64,000 bases of DNA from Ascaris suum (taxonomy: Eukaryota > Nematoda > Chromadorea > Rhabditida > Ascarididae), in contig CM024179.1 in assembly GCA_013433145.1 (NCBI GenBank), forward strand, positions 7,723,300 to 7,787,299. Direction: 5' to 3'. Numbering within the stretch: position 1 is the stretch's first letter; each line of letters begins with the position of its first letter. This document shows, piece by piece, positions 47,335-62,100 of the stretch. The translations under genes and the position numbers were made by a program. The notes under the pieces were generated by a model, which saw only the letters and a list, made by a program, of their open reading frames with translations, was not told the DNA's origin and did not search any database.

Positions 47335-49061
47335 CTCAATGAATATTTGTCGAGTGATATATTTATTGCTAAAATATTTCATTAAATAATGCAGACTTGT
47401 TAATAGAGAATCAACGTGACATTAATAAATTTTCCTATAGGAAATCATTAATTAATAGGAATTAAAATAAGTAATTATTATTCATATCAATATTATTAAA
47501 TCTCCAAAAAAAAAAAAATGAGAAAAAGGGAATAAATTTGGAAGTAACAAAGATTTGAAATACTCAAAATAAACAATTTATAAAAGTAATCCTATCTTAA
47601 CATAGTAAAAATCAATTTCAAATCCCCTCTAAAGTAATTTTGAAAAAAAAGAATGAATAGAAAAAATATTCAATTTATTTTCTCATTCGCCTATGGACAT
47701 TTTCTTCAAAAAATTTTCTGCAGCATATCTCTATGAATAATGCTCAACACTTATTAACGATATTATTGTATATATAATAATAAAATATTCTTCAATATTA
47801 TTGAAAAAAAAATAGAAAATTAATTTTTTAAAAAAATTCAATTTTATTTTGCTTTATTTTCGATAAACGATCCGAAAAATATTCCAAGAAGATCAACTAC
47901 CTAATTGATTAGGACAATCGAACGATATATAACGAGGTATTATGCCAACAAACAAATAACATAATGATTGGATGCAATATAGTGCAAAGATTTTTCAATA
48001 ATAATAATAGAGAAATAGATAATAATTGAAACGGCAAAATACAATTAACGAAATATATAAGTAGATTAAATTCTATTGCAATGATTTGCATTTTGCAACG
48101 CTTTAATTGCAAAATAATGATATCAATAATGCAACCGCATAGTAGATTGCATTGAAACTTCAATTCCTTAATTGCAGCATTTTTTTGAATTTTCCGGTTC
48201 CGGAATTTCAAAAATAACATTGAAATTTTAGCTGAAATCCTACGTATGCCTCTAGATCTTCAATGTTTTTTAAGCAGTTGCAATTTCGTTTTTTTTTTCT
48301 TAACTTAGAGAATTTTTTGCTTAGATTTTTCTCATCAATGCTTTCATGAATACTTGAGAAATATATATCAATTTCCTTATTATTGCTTGAAACGGATGTT
48401 TATTCTATTCTATACGTTATATTTTTAAATCAAAAATTAAACATTTATTTTCCGTTTTCAAAATTTATTTCCTTCATTTTTATTTTTTCTCTTTGTAATT
48501 TCTTAACTTCTTTGATTTCCTCATTCTCTTAGCATTTTCAATCATTTTTTTTTCCTTCTTTAACCCACTAATTATCACCTTATAATGCCATCTAACGATA
48601 AAACATTTTAATTGTGATTTTTGAAGAATATTATTTCCTCATACATTAAACATCATCACTTCTTTTATTAATTCTATTTAAAAAAAAAAAAACTTATGCG
48701 CATTTTATTATTCTTCTAATATATGCTTAGAGAAAAAATATTTTTCATTTAATATTTATCAATAGAAAATTTGAAATATTCATTCGATATAATTTGTTCA
48801 AAAAATAATGAAAATAATTTTAGCGCTCTAATGTTATTTATTTTTCAATGAATTCTCACAATTATTCGTTCAGATAGATACCGACGTACTGTATACGTTA
48901 AAATAGTAATACTTCGAAGCATGACTATGAGTCTTTTTCTGATGGAGTATAATTCTTCGTAATACTATAATAGATTCGATGGAAGAGTGAAACTCTCTCA
49001 AGTGAACAACTTCGAATGGTGGAGAAGTTGGTATACATGTGTTGTGTGGTGGTATTTTTGA

Positions 49062-49148
49062 GAACCTTAAAACTTAGACTTTAAAACTTGAAACTTAAAC
49101 CTTAAACCTTACAACTTAAACCTTAAAACTTAAAGCTTGAAGTAAAAG
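49062..49148. repeat. Degenerate AAACTT/AAACCTT heptamer-like repeat
   Basis: Tandem variants of AAACTTA and AAACCTT, about twelve units. It resembles decayed telomere-type heptamers (reverse TTTAAGG) but is not the nematode TTAGGC telomere unit. Confidence 0.75.
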
Positions 49149-50600
49149 TAAAGAAACTTTAAAATCGTTTCTTAGAAATACAGGAATTATAAAAAGAAGA
49201 ATTTTGTTCGTTTATGAAAGTTCGAGCAAATTAGACTTAGTCAAATCAACGTAACAAAGTGAACAAATCTAATAATAGCTAAAACATAATCGATATAATC
49301 ACGTAGATAAGCTGTGCATTAAGCGGCAGCTGTCAGCAAAAAAAAAAAAACGACTGCACACCCTCCGAACGCTTACTCGATGATCAAATCATTTTCACCG
49401 AAAAAAAAAATCATAAATTTCGAATGCATTTCAAAAATGAATGCATTATATTGGGTGAGTGGTACCATAGTGCTAAACAACGCTATACTCACAAGCATTC
49501 GTAAATATATTGGCTTAAATTATTCCACATGTGCCTATTTAATAAAATCAGTTTATAGAAATCATCCAGTCTTTTGAATCTATGTATATCCACTTTCCTC
49601 CCCGTCGACCAGTCCACTCACCCCATTCCCCCGTCTAATCTACCTTCCTTCATGCTTCCCGATTAACAGTCAGTTTTTTGGATTAAATTTTTTTTTCAAA
49701 TCATACTCTTATATATCGAGAGAATAAATGGATATCCTAGGATGTAAGAAACATTTCTCATTATTCAATGGTAAGGAACATTGGGAAACGTTTCAGGTGA
49801 ATCTTTATTGCGAGAGAGGATCACTCGGATTTTGATAAAAGGAAACTCGAGTTTTCAAAATTATCATAACGCCTCTCGACAATCGTTCTATGAATCTTAC
49901 AGTTCCAGTATATTGACTTCAAAAAAAAAGTCTTACAGTGTCGGAAAAGCTCTTAGTACTGTTATATTACTTTAGAAAAATAGTCACTGAATTGTTGCGT
50001 ATTGTGAGGCTTTAATGAATTTTTTTTGTGGTAAATACTGTATATTGAATAAAGAAAGAAAATGAAATCGATACCTCCAATATTCTCCTTTCAAGTATCA
50101 AATAAAATAAAATAAAATTAAATTAAATTAAATTAAAAAATAAAATAAATAAAAATATAAATAAATAAACAAATATGGATCAGTTGGAGGCTAAAAACAA
50201 CGACGATAAATATAAGACGACTATGTAAACGTATTTAACAAAATTGCATGATTTTATGAGAGAGAAATTACGATAGAAATAGCAATAGCTATCTATTGTA
50301 CGCAAAAAAAAAAAAAACTATTTCGAAATGGAACTTTAAACGGTGATTCAAATTTTAAAAAAAATTCAAAAATTCATACGATTATCTCAACTCGACAAAT
50401 TTTTCATTACTGAAAAACTCTCGTAAAAATTACTAATAAATCGATCGTCTTCTAATGAATTGAAATTAGAGTAAAATTATTAAGCGAATAGATTTATTTT
50501 ATTTCATCTGTAATATTTCATTCACATAAAAAATACTGAAATATACGCATTAAACCCTCTTGTTACCCTCTTCCTTCCTCTCTCCTCTCATAAAACCCTG

Positions 50601-50734
<134 letters not shown>

Positions 50735-51244
50735 TTATAGCATATTGCTCTACTGCGGTTTATCAATAAATAAACTATTTTATATAAGCATACTTGTATA
50801 CGTATGCACCGTTGTACATAAGCGTTATATATAGTTGCAACAGTTTGCCAAATTCTGCAAAAAAAAAAAAAAATCTCTCCGTCAATAAAATCACTTCAGA
50901 TAATCGTTTTATTTAAATTTTTACATTTGTAATCCTCGAAGGTGTTACCTTAGCTGATACGATAAATTAAACCTATGGAAATTACTAATAAAAGCATGAG
51001 CTTTACATAAGCAGTTAATAAAATGCAAATAAAAAACAATCAAAGCAACAATAAGTAGAACGAATCCATTATGTATCCTTAAAGATTGAGTGAAAAAGAT
51101 AACAAAGAAGATACACGCTAAAGTGTATCACATCATATGCATCATATGTAAATTTCCTCATAAAAACCAATCGTTCTCATAAATTATTGAAAAATAATTG
51201 TCGTCGAATAAACAGAATAATTGTTTCATTTTTGATTCGATTGT

Positions 51245-51362
51245 TCGTTCAATATGAGTACTCAATGTAAGATCAATCTTTTTTTTTCTTCAACGAAATT
51301 TCAATATGAGTATTAAAAGTTCAATATGAGTATTAATTGTTCGTTCAATATGAGTATTAATT
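51245..51362. repeat. Four copies of TTCAATATGAGTATTAA
   Basis: Copies at about 51248 (ending ACTCAATG instead of ATTAA), 51299, 51320 and 51344. Two are preceded by TTGTTCG. The array is degenerate. Confidence 0.7.
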
Positions 51363-51876
51363 TTCTCGATAAGTAGAATAATGCGTTAAAAAAAAACTTT
51401 CCTTCGGGTTTTTTTTTGAAAAATTTAATAAATCGACTTGAAAATTTATAAACCAAGTAATTCTATGTTATCGAATAAAACGAAACACATTTCGTAATCC
51501 TAACTTTCATGGATAATGTGTTGAAATTGCTCAACTAATGCATATATACGATACTTGAAAGCATAACTACATCAATAATACGTCTAGAAAACGAAAAAAA
51601 AAATGAAAAATGAGAAATATGATTGAGAATGAATAGAATGCATAAATAGTTCTTTTGCCATTTTCGATAATATTTTATTGGCTAAATATTGAATTTCAAA
51701 TTTCAATAAAAATTCAGTAAAATTTCAATAAACCTTCTTTTATTTTTTTTTTTAAATGTAATTTCCATTCGAAAATATCAATATTTATTTTTCATTTTTC
51801 GTTTTTTTTTTCAAAGACAAATTTAGTTATTTTGATTCATAGATTAATTATGTCATATCGATCATTTTATATAATT

Positions 51877-51980
51877 TTTTTTTTATTACTTAGAGATGAA
51901 CATAATGACTTTTTTATTACTTAGAGATTAAGTATTAAATGATGAAATTTATTACTTTTTTTATTACTTAGAGATTAAAA
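51877..51980. repeat. Three copies of TTTTTTTATTACTTAGAGAT
   Basis: Copies begin near 51878, 51909 and 51956, with short unrelated or AT-rich spacers. GATGAACA and ATGATGAAATTATT motifs recur around them. Confidence 0.75.
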
Positions 51981-52627
51981 AGTTAGTAGTACGATGAACA
52001 CAATGAATAATTAACTTCTCAGATATTATGTCCATAAAGGAGCATTAAATGATGAAATTATTCACTTTAAATTATAGGTGAATTGCCGAAAATTTTATGA
52101 AAATATATAGATGCTTCATTGATATGATTGCTTATAATCTTTGTAGAGTTGAAGAAAGAGAGGAAATGCCGATCTCTCAAGTGAAACCTCTCAGTGTTTC
52201 AGGTGAGTCTCAGGTGAAACCTACCTTCTAGCATTACCACATACATGAAACGATACCACTGCTACATGCTACCGGCTATAAACGAACACGTTTCAGATAC
52301 ATTAAGGCATATATGACGTGTAACCGGAAATCAATTTACTCGTCATTGAGGATAAAAGGTGTAAAGGTTGATGAGTATTGTATGACGTCATCGGTATAGG
52401 CATTTTTATCATATGATGGATTAGTCAAAGAGAAATATGCATGGAATGCGTTAGCAAAATATGTTTACCAAATATAAACGCTTTCATAGTGATACGAATG
52501 ACGTAATGCTCAATTTTTGGGGAGGGGAAAAAGAATGGAAGTGCTTATAGAACAGAGAAAACGACAACAAACAGAGATTAAAGATAAACAGTCGATATGT
52601 TCGAACTCTTGGAATGCTGTTCTGGAT

Positions 52628-52672
52628 CGACACACAGACACACAGACGGAGAGACAGACAGACAGACAAACG
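52628..52672. repeat. (CAGA)n-type array
   Basis: Short ACACAGACGGAGAGACAGAC-type repeat. Related short pieces occur at 54717-54735 (TCTG on the plus strand) and 55317-55340 (CAGA). Confidence 0.8.
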
Positions 52673-55600
52673 GACACGTCGAGGTTTTATACTCTTTTGT
52701 ATTGCACTAAAAAAATGCATAGAGTGAGTTTGTCTGGATAAAGAGGAAATACGGAATAATGTCATATTTTGAATGATTGAAGTGATTACTACTCTATTCT
52801 CTAAGTATAGTGTTGTGTTGTTGTTGCTTACCGGTTTTCTATAGAATGAAAAGCACTGCAAAGGTATAAGATTATTTCTTCAGTGAAATAATAAACGAAG
52901 AAATACGCAACAGACATTGGCACGATATGCGCTTTTTGTAATTCCTCCACTTAACCAACCGGTTTCGTAAATTGCTAACAAATAATAAACATTCGAGATA
53001 ATGCGTTTGTATATTAATTAGCCTAAATGATCACATAAACTTTCCATTAAAAAAAAAACTCATAATTCGATAAGCATAAGATTCATGCAAATTTTTTTGT
53101 TATACTTTTAAATAACTCTCGAAATCTTCTTGGATCATAATGAAAAACACTTTAGGATCTCTTATAAAGTTGTAAATTTTTGGATTAAATTTTGGAATTT
53201 GAATGATTTCCGAGCTGAGAATATCCGATAAATAGATAAATAAGCATACGCAAATACAAAGATATGATGCTGGCATAAGACAAACTTATCAAAACCAATG
53301 CTGCCTATTTTAATTAAAAACAGTGAATGAGATCCTCTATATTATACGGCTACCTGCCATATCTCAATTGTTTTGAGCAGATTTTGCTCTTTTCCCGATC
53401 CACACCTTCATGACTCGAAGTGGTGGTGGTGGTGGTAGAGGTCTGAGATCACGAGAGCAAAGCGCCGAAGGGATGGGGATGGGAAGCCGAGTAGCCATTG
53501 GCATGCGAGAAATCTCAACAAAGTCCTTCATTCGTTACCTCATTGCGTTTTCGAGAGCTCATTTGCGCCATACTCTAAGCCTTCCCCACAATTAGAATTA
53601 ATATTTCAATTTCATAAAGAAGCAAAATAAAACTTTTTACAACTTTCATTTCGAAAAAAAAAATCTCTTTCACAATACAGTATAATACCGATAACAAATG
53701 GAATAAATATGAAAGCAAAAATTGCGCTATATTCCAATGAGAGACGTTCTTTATGACTATGCGAAACGATTAAATGCACGCCACACACCATGATCGAAAA
53801 ATGTGAGCATATAAACACCTTTATTACACACATAATATTTTCTGCTAGCGTTTCGGTAGATATGAATTCAAGCCTATGAGAAGAAAAATCTCTGCTTGAA
53901 CGTCCCTAATATGCGAAAAAATACCTGTAGAAGCTTCAATCGTGCACATAGTGAATACTAAATTAGCGGAAAGGTATACCAGAAAAGCTAGCACATGATA
54001 CGTTTTTTGCACTTCTACTCATCACACCAACTGAGCTGGCATAAATCACTAAAAAAAATCACTAATGAACAACGTCTTATAGAAAATGTTTGCAATCTAA
54101 TCGATAATCAAATGTGATCGATTCATTGAATGATTCCATCGAATCGTTTACAGAATTTGATCAAGTTGTAAAGTATCTTTGAGTATCTATAGCCGCTCTG
54201 TGATGGATCAATCAATTCATAAATCGATCCACGAGCAATGACTAATTTCAACATTTTCCAAGCCGAAATTTTGAATATAAAATATAATATTTAAATATTA
54301 AATATCAAATTTCAAGCTCAAATATCTGCGCTTATTAAATAGACAAACATACAGATTATACGAATGTGCAACGAGAGATATCATCGTGGGATATCAACTT
54401 CGTTCATATTATATGAATATGATTGGTATGAATTTCAGGTAAATAAAGGTGTAATAAATTCCAGGTAAATTTCTCAGGTAAAAAAAGAGACAATTTCGAA
54501 TAAAAAGAAGAAAATAACATTAATAAATCAGCGACAACTATTCGAAAGCAGCAATTCTCATATATACGACACTAAAAATCTACACAGACAGAAAATAGCG
54601 TTGCTAGGATGTATATGACGCTCATTTTGCAATGAACGTTGAATTTCAACTGTCTATCAATCCTCTTATACGCTTCTTTACTGCTTCGATATCTTGTCTG
54701 CATAGGTGTACTTGTATGTGTCTGTCTGTCTGTGCCGTAATTTCAATCACGGGATCAAAGAGATAAGAGCCAAGAAATTGAGGAGGTACGGTGGATGTAC
54801 ATAGCGGATGACATCTCATACCATAATTCACATCTCATTCATCAATTTTAGAAGATTTTATGAATATTTAAACATAGAACGAAACGGTGTGCATTTTATT
54901 ATCGATGTAATGACAAGAGTGGAGAAACGGGTCAAAAGAGTTGAGCACAATATGCGCTTTTTACATTCCCTTCAGCTATATACCCTTAAATTCCTCTCAA
55001 AGGAATTGATAGGTTTTATATTTATTTACATTTCGACAAATGTCCAAAAAAAAAAACGAGAATATGCAAAATAACGCACTTAAATTTTGGTTGATTCAAT
55101 CGCACTCAAAAATTCAAAAATTTTTTCGTAGAAAGTTATCGACCGGAGTCAACTAAAAATTCAACTGATGAAGTGAGAGTTTTCTTCTAAAGCACTTTTC
55201 AACTTCGATTGCTTCATTCGAAATTTATGAAATACTGTAAAGAAAAACCTTCTTTTAAAACTATTTCTGCTATTCCCGTGATTCAACCTTTCGCGCTTTC
55301 CATGTTGGAACTTGTCGACAGACAAAGACAGACAGACACTTCTGAAGACTTTTTTCAGAAGAAAGAAAGAACGAATAAAAATAAAGGAGAAGTATGCTAC
55401 ATTCTTGGCCACATGTCATTTCCCACTTGAAATATTTGGGAAAAAAAGATGAGGTTGGAGGATGAGGATGAAAGAGGAGATAGGATATTATAAGGAAAAG
55501 TAGATTTTACAATATATAGGTTCAACGATTAGTTCATAATCCCACATATAAAATGCATCCAAAAAAACATTCGAATGTGATATCTTCGATGAAAACAAAC

Positions 55601-55791
55601 ATTAAATAAAGCTTTATTGAATAAGAAATAAAACTAATTTTAAAAAAATAACTGAAATTTTCCAGAATTTCCATCAAGAAAAAAAATTCTGCATATTATA
55701 TTTTTCATTCAAAAAATGCGAAGTATCGCTTCAAATATTTGAAGAATATTAATTTTAGCGGAAATTTAGTGAAATCATCCATATTGAATTC

Positions 55792-55995
55792 ATGAGAAAT
55801 CTAACAGAATTATGGAATAAATGCTTATGTTTTTTTTTATTGGTTCTTATCTCTCTGATCATTTACCTATATATTCGTGAGTGCAGTTCGAATTCAACAG
55901 GTATGATTGATCTCACCTATATGTCAAGTGAATCGGCATATTCAAATTTAGCTCTATCGAATAACCGCCGTATTATTCGCATGAGCAATAAATAA
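55792..55995 (+). CDS. Candidate small single-pass membrane protein, 67 aa
   Basis: The ATG-started frame reads MRNLTELWNKC, then the hydrophobic run LCFFLLVLISLIIYLYI (about residues 12-28), then a polar tail with ECSSNSTGMIDL and NNRRIIRMSNK. The shape is that of a type II membrane protein, an uncleaved signal anchor, or the first exon of a longer secreted or Golgi enzyme. The stop lies within AATAAATAA. The poly(T) coding for FFLL may be chance in AT-rich DNA. No homology was recognised. Confidence 0.3.
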   Translation: MRNLTELWNKCLCFFLLVLISLIIYLYIRECSSNSTGMIDLTYMSSESAYSNLALSNNRRIIRMSNK

Positions 55996-56954
55996 ATCAT
56001 TATTTAAATACTGTTTACTCATTCGGGCGATTACTTCCGGTAGGTTTTCAACACGAATCTTTAATGGGGGTTTTTTTTTCTGAAACCGAGTTAAAGGAGG
56101 TAAAGAGTCAAATAACGAAAGCTCATGATTCCAAATTCTTAAAAAAAGTCGACTCCTATTGCCCCGGAAATGAAAAATAATCAATTCGTCGGCTTCAACT
56201 TATCGCAGAACAAGGAGTCGACTCTGATACATTAAACGATCTGGAGTAAATTCCGGACGAATTCCGGACATTCTACTAATAGTTAAATAGCACTGATCGA
56301 CTTGGCATTAATGAAGCAGATTTTTTTCAAATAATTACAATTTAATTTCTTTCGCCAACAACGATTCAGTCATTTTGCCGAATAAGAAGTAAACAGGAAA
56401 GTCGACTCATTACAGCCATTAGACAATTGGCAAAGAAAAGGATGAGTCAGAGCGCATAAACTGGTCGATTTCATCGCCCACATCGGCAATCTTTATCGAA
56501 AAAAAAAACCTTTCAAAGAGACGAGGTAATTTTTTTACCAGATTCGAGTTGAGAAAATTCGATTCAGAGGTTGGCCGATGTTGTTTAGGGTTGAATCTTA
56601 AACAACTTCCTACATGACTTCACCGGAACGGTTATAATAAATTACACCATTATAGATTGGTTTCTCAACCAGTGAGCAAAATATCGAAAAACCGCTGCTA
56701 AGCTCATGAATAAATTTTACACAACGAAATTTAAATAATAAACTTGGAAAAATAATTTGATTCAGAAGACGCAAAAATAACATGCAAATTTTGAGTGTAA
56801 TATTGAACAATAGCATGAAAACAACACGATAATACAATAAACAATTTTATTCCCGTATAATAAGTTTTAAAAAATTTTGCGGTTTATTTTATATAAACCC
56901 CTCATATAAATACTAACAAACAGAGTAAGAAATAGAGTAATGAAAACATTTTCA

Positions 56955-57095
56955 TTCTGTGATCGGGCGTGGCGATTACACGACGAGGACTCCTGAACAC
57001 ACACACTGCCTGGAAAGCAAGACCGCAGCCTATTTATATCTTCGGCTACGGCCCTGAAGGCATGGGGAGGACATAATCCACACAGCGGGAAATAC
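56955..57095. other. GC island with a TATA-like box
   Basis: On the minus strand GATATAAATAGGCTGCGG (about 57041-57024) matches a TATA box followed by GC-richer sequence. The island is clearly distinct from the AT-rich flanks. It may be the promoter of an undetected small gene or non-coding RNA. No structural RNA family was recognised. Confidence 0.25.
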
Positions 57096-59117
57096 CACAT
57101 CAAGATCAAACAACTATAGCATACGAGTTGTTACATAAATGAAGGTTACCACGATCACTGCGACCATAAAACTGATTTGATCACAACAGATCACATTTTA
57201 AAGTAGACCACTTGTTAAAACACTCTAAACAAAAATAATCCCAGAAATACACGAGCAAAACTTAGCCAAGTAAAGAGTATGAAAAGGTAACATAATTCTA
57301 AGAGTATTGTACAAATTTCATTCAACGAAAATGTTCAATAATTGTGCGAAAAAGTCAGGTGTTTAGTATCAATTATTTTCGTTCTTTTCTTATTGCATTA
57401 TCTTTCTTTCTGAGAAAATAACCGCATTCTGAAAGGTATTTTCTCTTCTTTTTTTTCGACCAATATTTGCCGCAAATAAATGAAAAACATATAAGCAATA
57501 AAAGTGAAAGAATTGCAAGGTGTAGCGAAACAACAGATGATAATAAACGCAATGAAACGCAACGCGCACACACTCACAAAACGCAATAGCAGCCGTAGAA
57601 TTGCAACGAAATACACCTCATATTCATGTAAACATGCCTTTTTTTTCAGCAATGACTTCATCACCTGTGAACTCCGGTTGTTTCATTGGCTTCGTGCTTA
57701 GCACCAACTGGTTGTCAATAACTATTTGTCAATAGAAAAGCGACTATTTGATTTCTATTCCACATAACTATCCGAAGATAATGCTTAGCCCTCTCTGAAT
57801 TAAACGTTTTAATTAGCCGCTGCAATTTTTTGATAGTTTTCCTTCAAAGCTATATTGAATTGCAAATCATTACCATTGATATAAGCATATTCCCATGTAC
57901 AGTAATCTCAGATTTACTCGCAACTGTAATTGAAATATACCATATAATTGACTGCAATCTCTTTATCACTGATACACTTTACTGATAATGTGTGATATTG
58001 CTGAGCACGTACAATATCATACCTGTAATAGCAAGGTGACGCAAATATCGATTTTTACGGCGCCACGCACATACGCACACCTAATGCTTCTTTAAACAAT
58101 GACAACTGAGAGGATCGAATCGAAAGATATATGAAGAACTGTTTCACTATAGGTTACATCTCCCTTCCCACTTCTCCACCCCAATCCTTCTCATACACTG
58201 CGAAGAAAGTGAATAAAAAAAGTCATCAACAAATGAAACGGAAAAAGATTGCTTAAATCATGCAATATCTCAAGGTAATATATAAGCAAATAATATCAAT
58301 GATAATAAAATATGACAAAGGAATCAATTCATTAACTATAGAAAAAACCTTTCACTCTTCTTACAGATAAAATAAGCTAATGTCGTCGTCACAAAACCTG
58401 TTTCTTATATGAAATCCGAAAAAAAGTGCGTTTCCATGAAATAAGGCAGAGAAAAAAAAATAACGAGAAAAACCAAAAAAACTTAATTGCGGAAAGAGGT
58501 TGAAAAAAGAAAAAAAAAAATGAATGCAAATACAATTTGTAGAATCGCTGGAAAATGTTTAATTTTCTCTTTCTCATTCAAATGCTATCCAAAAAAAAAC
58601 ATTCCTAAAATGTGATCATTATATAAATACAAATCGTAAAATGTTCAAAAATATTTAATTACTACTTAAATTCTATGCACACAAAAATTTAGAAATAATC
58701 CAATAGAAACAATCCATTGTCTAAAGAAAGCTTCCGATGAAATCAACGCTTTTACTTAAACAAAAGACGCTTCCATTTAAACAGATAATTCCTTCCAAAT
58801 AATGAAAACATTACTTTCAAATAAACAGAAATTTTGCACGAATGAAAAACAATAGTAAAAATTATGGGCTAAACTATCACTGGTTATGGTTTCGCCATCT
58901 TCTAATTACCTGAACTCTAAATTAAAGGTATCTTAAAATGAAATCTACCTTCAATCCACTGCCAATGAGACATAAAATCGTCAATAATTCAACGACGCAG
59001 TTGAAACGTTCTGAATCATTTCGAGGTGCAAGATCTCAATTCTCAAACGCAGTTAACAACAACAACTCATGAATAAAAGATGAAAGTACCAATATATCTT
59101 CATCAGTGATCATAAGT

Positions 59118-62100
59118 TCATACAGATTTCGGTTGAATGACTCCCCTAGCCACCAGATCGGGAATCTCGGCCGCCAACCATGGTCCCAATCCTAACGAAA
59201 ATGCTTGCGCGATACCGAACTTGGGAACATTTCGTGCCCAAAGCGGCTTGAAGTGATCAGAAAGACATATCTTTCCTCCTCTGCAAAAAAAGATTGTCAG
59301 ACTTACACTGCATCGTTAGACGATGATTTCATTCTATATTCAAATTCAAAAGAAAGCAAAGGATTTTATAAGATTTGAAAGCAGCAAGCTTCTGCTGTAC
59401 CATTTCTCGCCCACTGTTTAATCATAAGAAAGGATCTTGGGAAACGCAACGACACGGTTGAAAATGTTTTTGGAGATATATGATATAGCACACCTACTTA
59501 ATATTATACGATTGGGCAGAAAACATATGCATTACCTCGCCAGTTTGATTCCCTCCTATCGATGCCATGCTCAACGATACAAGTAACATCTCTAGCTTCA
59601 ATAATACCTCTTTGTGAAGACTATAAATAAGCTAAATCCACAAATACAACCTATTTTCAAGCATAGGCTTTCAAACTTTGATTCAAAGGAACGAAACTAC
59701 GATACATAATGCAGAAGACATCATGATCATATCCGAAAATTCTAATCAACAGCTAAATATGAATTCCATTCCCACCTATGTTCTTGGTTAGATTCCACTA
59801 CTTTATACTTTCAAAAATTAATGTCTACATAAAGGGAAACCATACACTACAAACCCAAAAAACTCTCCAAATATGCAGTTCAAAAAACGCTTTTCAGATT
59901 CGTGGATGGAAGATAGTAAATTTCATAGAAAATAAAGGAAAAAGTTCGCTCTCAAACTTTATCACTAACAGGAAGTAAAACATTTGCCACAACTAATCCT
60001 TATTTTTGCTCAGCATGCTTATTAATTTCTCTACCAATGGCTTTCGTGGAGCAAATAGAGTGGTGAAACATCAGCTAAGCGCCCAGCCCTCAAGCTCTAG
60101 GCTTCTTCCTTAACTCGACATTCGAAAACATTCAACTTCCATAGAGGAAACTCTATAGATTTGAAGCTCAACCAAATAACCTAAGGTTAGGAAACTAAAG
60201 CCCGTCCAGCGATATGTGAACGTTCTCTAAAGAAATGGTACAATATTTACAGCATACAAATATGAGCTTAAAAAAAGGACTCTGCAATTAAATAAACACC
60301 ACACAAAGAAATAAAACTGGTTTCTTCTCCTCTTAACATCAGTAAACGTTACACTTCCAATGCAAAGCCGTCTACCTCTATGGGTGTCATGAATTACACC
60401 TCACTACCTGGCTCAATTAAATAATATGCACCTTTAGTCTGTATTAACGAACTTCATAAAAACGTCTCTTAAGTCAGTGAAGACGGAAAAAATGCTCTCC
60501 TCGTAGTACGAAAGACTGAATCCCATAAGTTCTGCCTATTTCTCGACTGAAAGGATATAAGCATATATACTGTTCTCCGCTTATTACATCTCGCGTTTTC
60601 AGCCCAAAAAATTCTTTGTTAGAAACTTTCTAATACGTTTCCTTCAGTACATATATATAGCACCACATTTCATACCGACTTTGAATAATTAACATACTTT
60701 GGTTATTTCAATACTTATTAAATTATTAACATTTAACACTATAAACTTCTACAGTAGTCTTGCTTTTTTCACTAGGTAAATGTGTACATGTGTAAAGTTT
60801 GTTTAGCGGCGATTACATTACTTGATGATATTATCTAATATTTCCATGCGTTTTATTTACTACCCAACTATACTCTGTTTATGTAGGTCTTATTTGTGAT
60901 TTAGAATAAACCTTTCTGAAGTATAAAAATGGAAAATGGCAATAAAAGAGCTCCTGCTTCAAACTCTCAACCAACGGTTGTGGAAAAAAGAAGGAAAACG
61001 GACAACAGTGACGAGGCAGACCCCATATTTAAAGACTTCCTTGTTCATTATACAATCATAACAAGCATTTTATCTACATACTTGTATGTTACTTCCCCTC
61101 TTTATCCTGTTCTCAACACATGCTTACAATGTCTATTTTATCTTCCTCTACTAACAGGGTTATGCGTTTCGTTCTGACGATGGCCCTGCATAACTCAGGT
61201 GTACACGTCAACGGATAAGGGCCGAAACGTGTTCACCTTTTATTCGTATATCTATTTCATCCACGTCTTAAATCTACACTGTTAACATTTCATCTTCTAA
61301 CATCGGATTATTAGTGCTATTTTTATATTTTAGGCTTCTTATATCATCGTCTTTCTCTATAAAAACATAAAGAAACATTATATAAATTAGTAAGTGAATC
61401 AAATTACCTGCCAATACGTCTCTAATGAATAAAATAAAGATTTCTTTAACGAAAGGTAAGTAAATGAGTAAGACATGACTAAAACGATGTCTCAACTTCT
61501 CACCTGTACATTTTAGCTGTTTTTCCGTCGAGTTCCGGCAACGCAATTTCAGGTGCCGTTGTCGGATAGGTTACCGGAATATCGAATTCCACATCAAATT
61601 CATACCTGAAATAACAAGAATCAATAAAGCGAGGATATAGTAATTACAAGTTAAAACATTTTTTAAGTAATTTAGTGAAAAGCAAATTACATCCGACGAA
61701 TTTGACGAATGCAATGACTTTCGAAACTTTCAAACAAGATATCATTTTATTGATAAATGCGGCATTTATACCCTCAAAGATAGAAAAAAAAAAAACAACA
61801 GCAAAAAATTCCTCTAATAACACAAAAATTTCCCCAATAATCCGATAAACATTTGCTAGAAAACAAAAATTTAAACTGTAATTACTAAAAAAAATCATTA
61901 TAGAAAATAATTTCTAGGAAAAATTTCTAATTTTCAGCGACTTCATTGAAAAATTTAACAACAAATTTATTTATGCTCATAAGAGCTGCCGCTGTTTTTT
62001 AATTTTTAGAATTGATAATATTTTGGACGATCACATCGACTTTGTACGCTTATCATAAAAACATTTCCGTCTGAAATCGGCTTCAAAAAAATTTAAACAA

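Noticed and set aside
52484..52861. 125-aa minus-strand ORF, the longest minus-strand ORF in the desert
   Set aside because: Contains the CAGA repeat (RLSVCLSLRLCVCVS) and is otherwise F/S/L-rich low complexity, with no domain or splice support.
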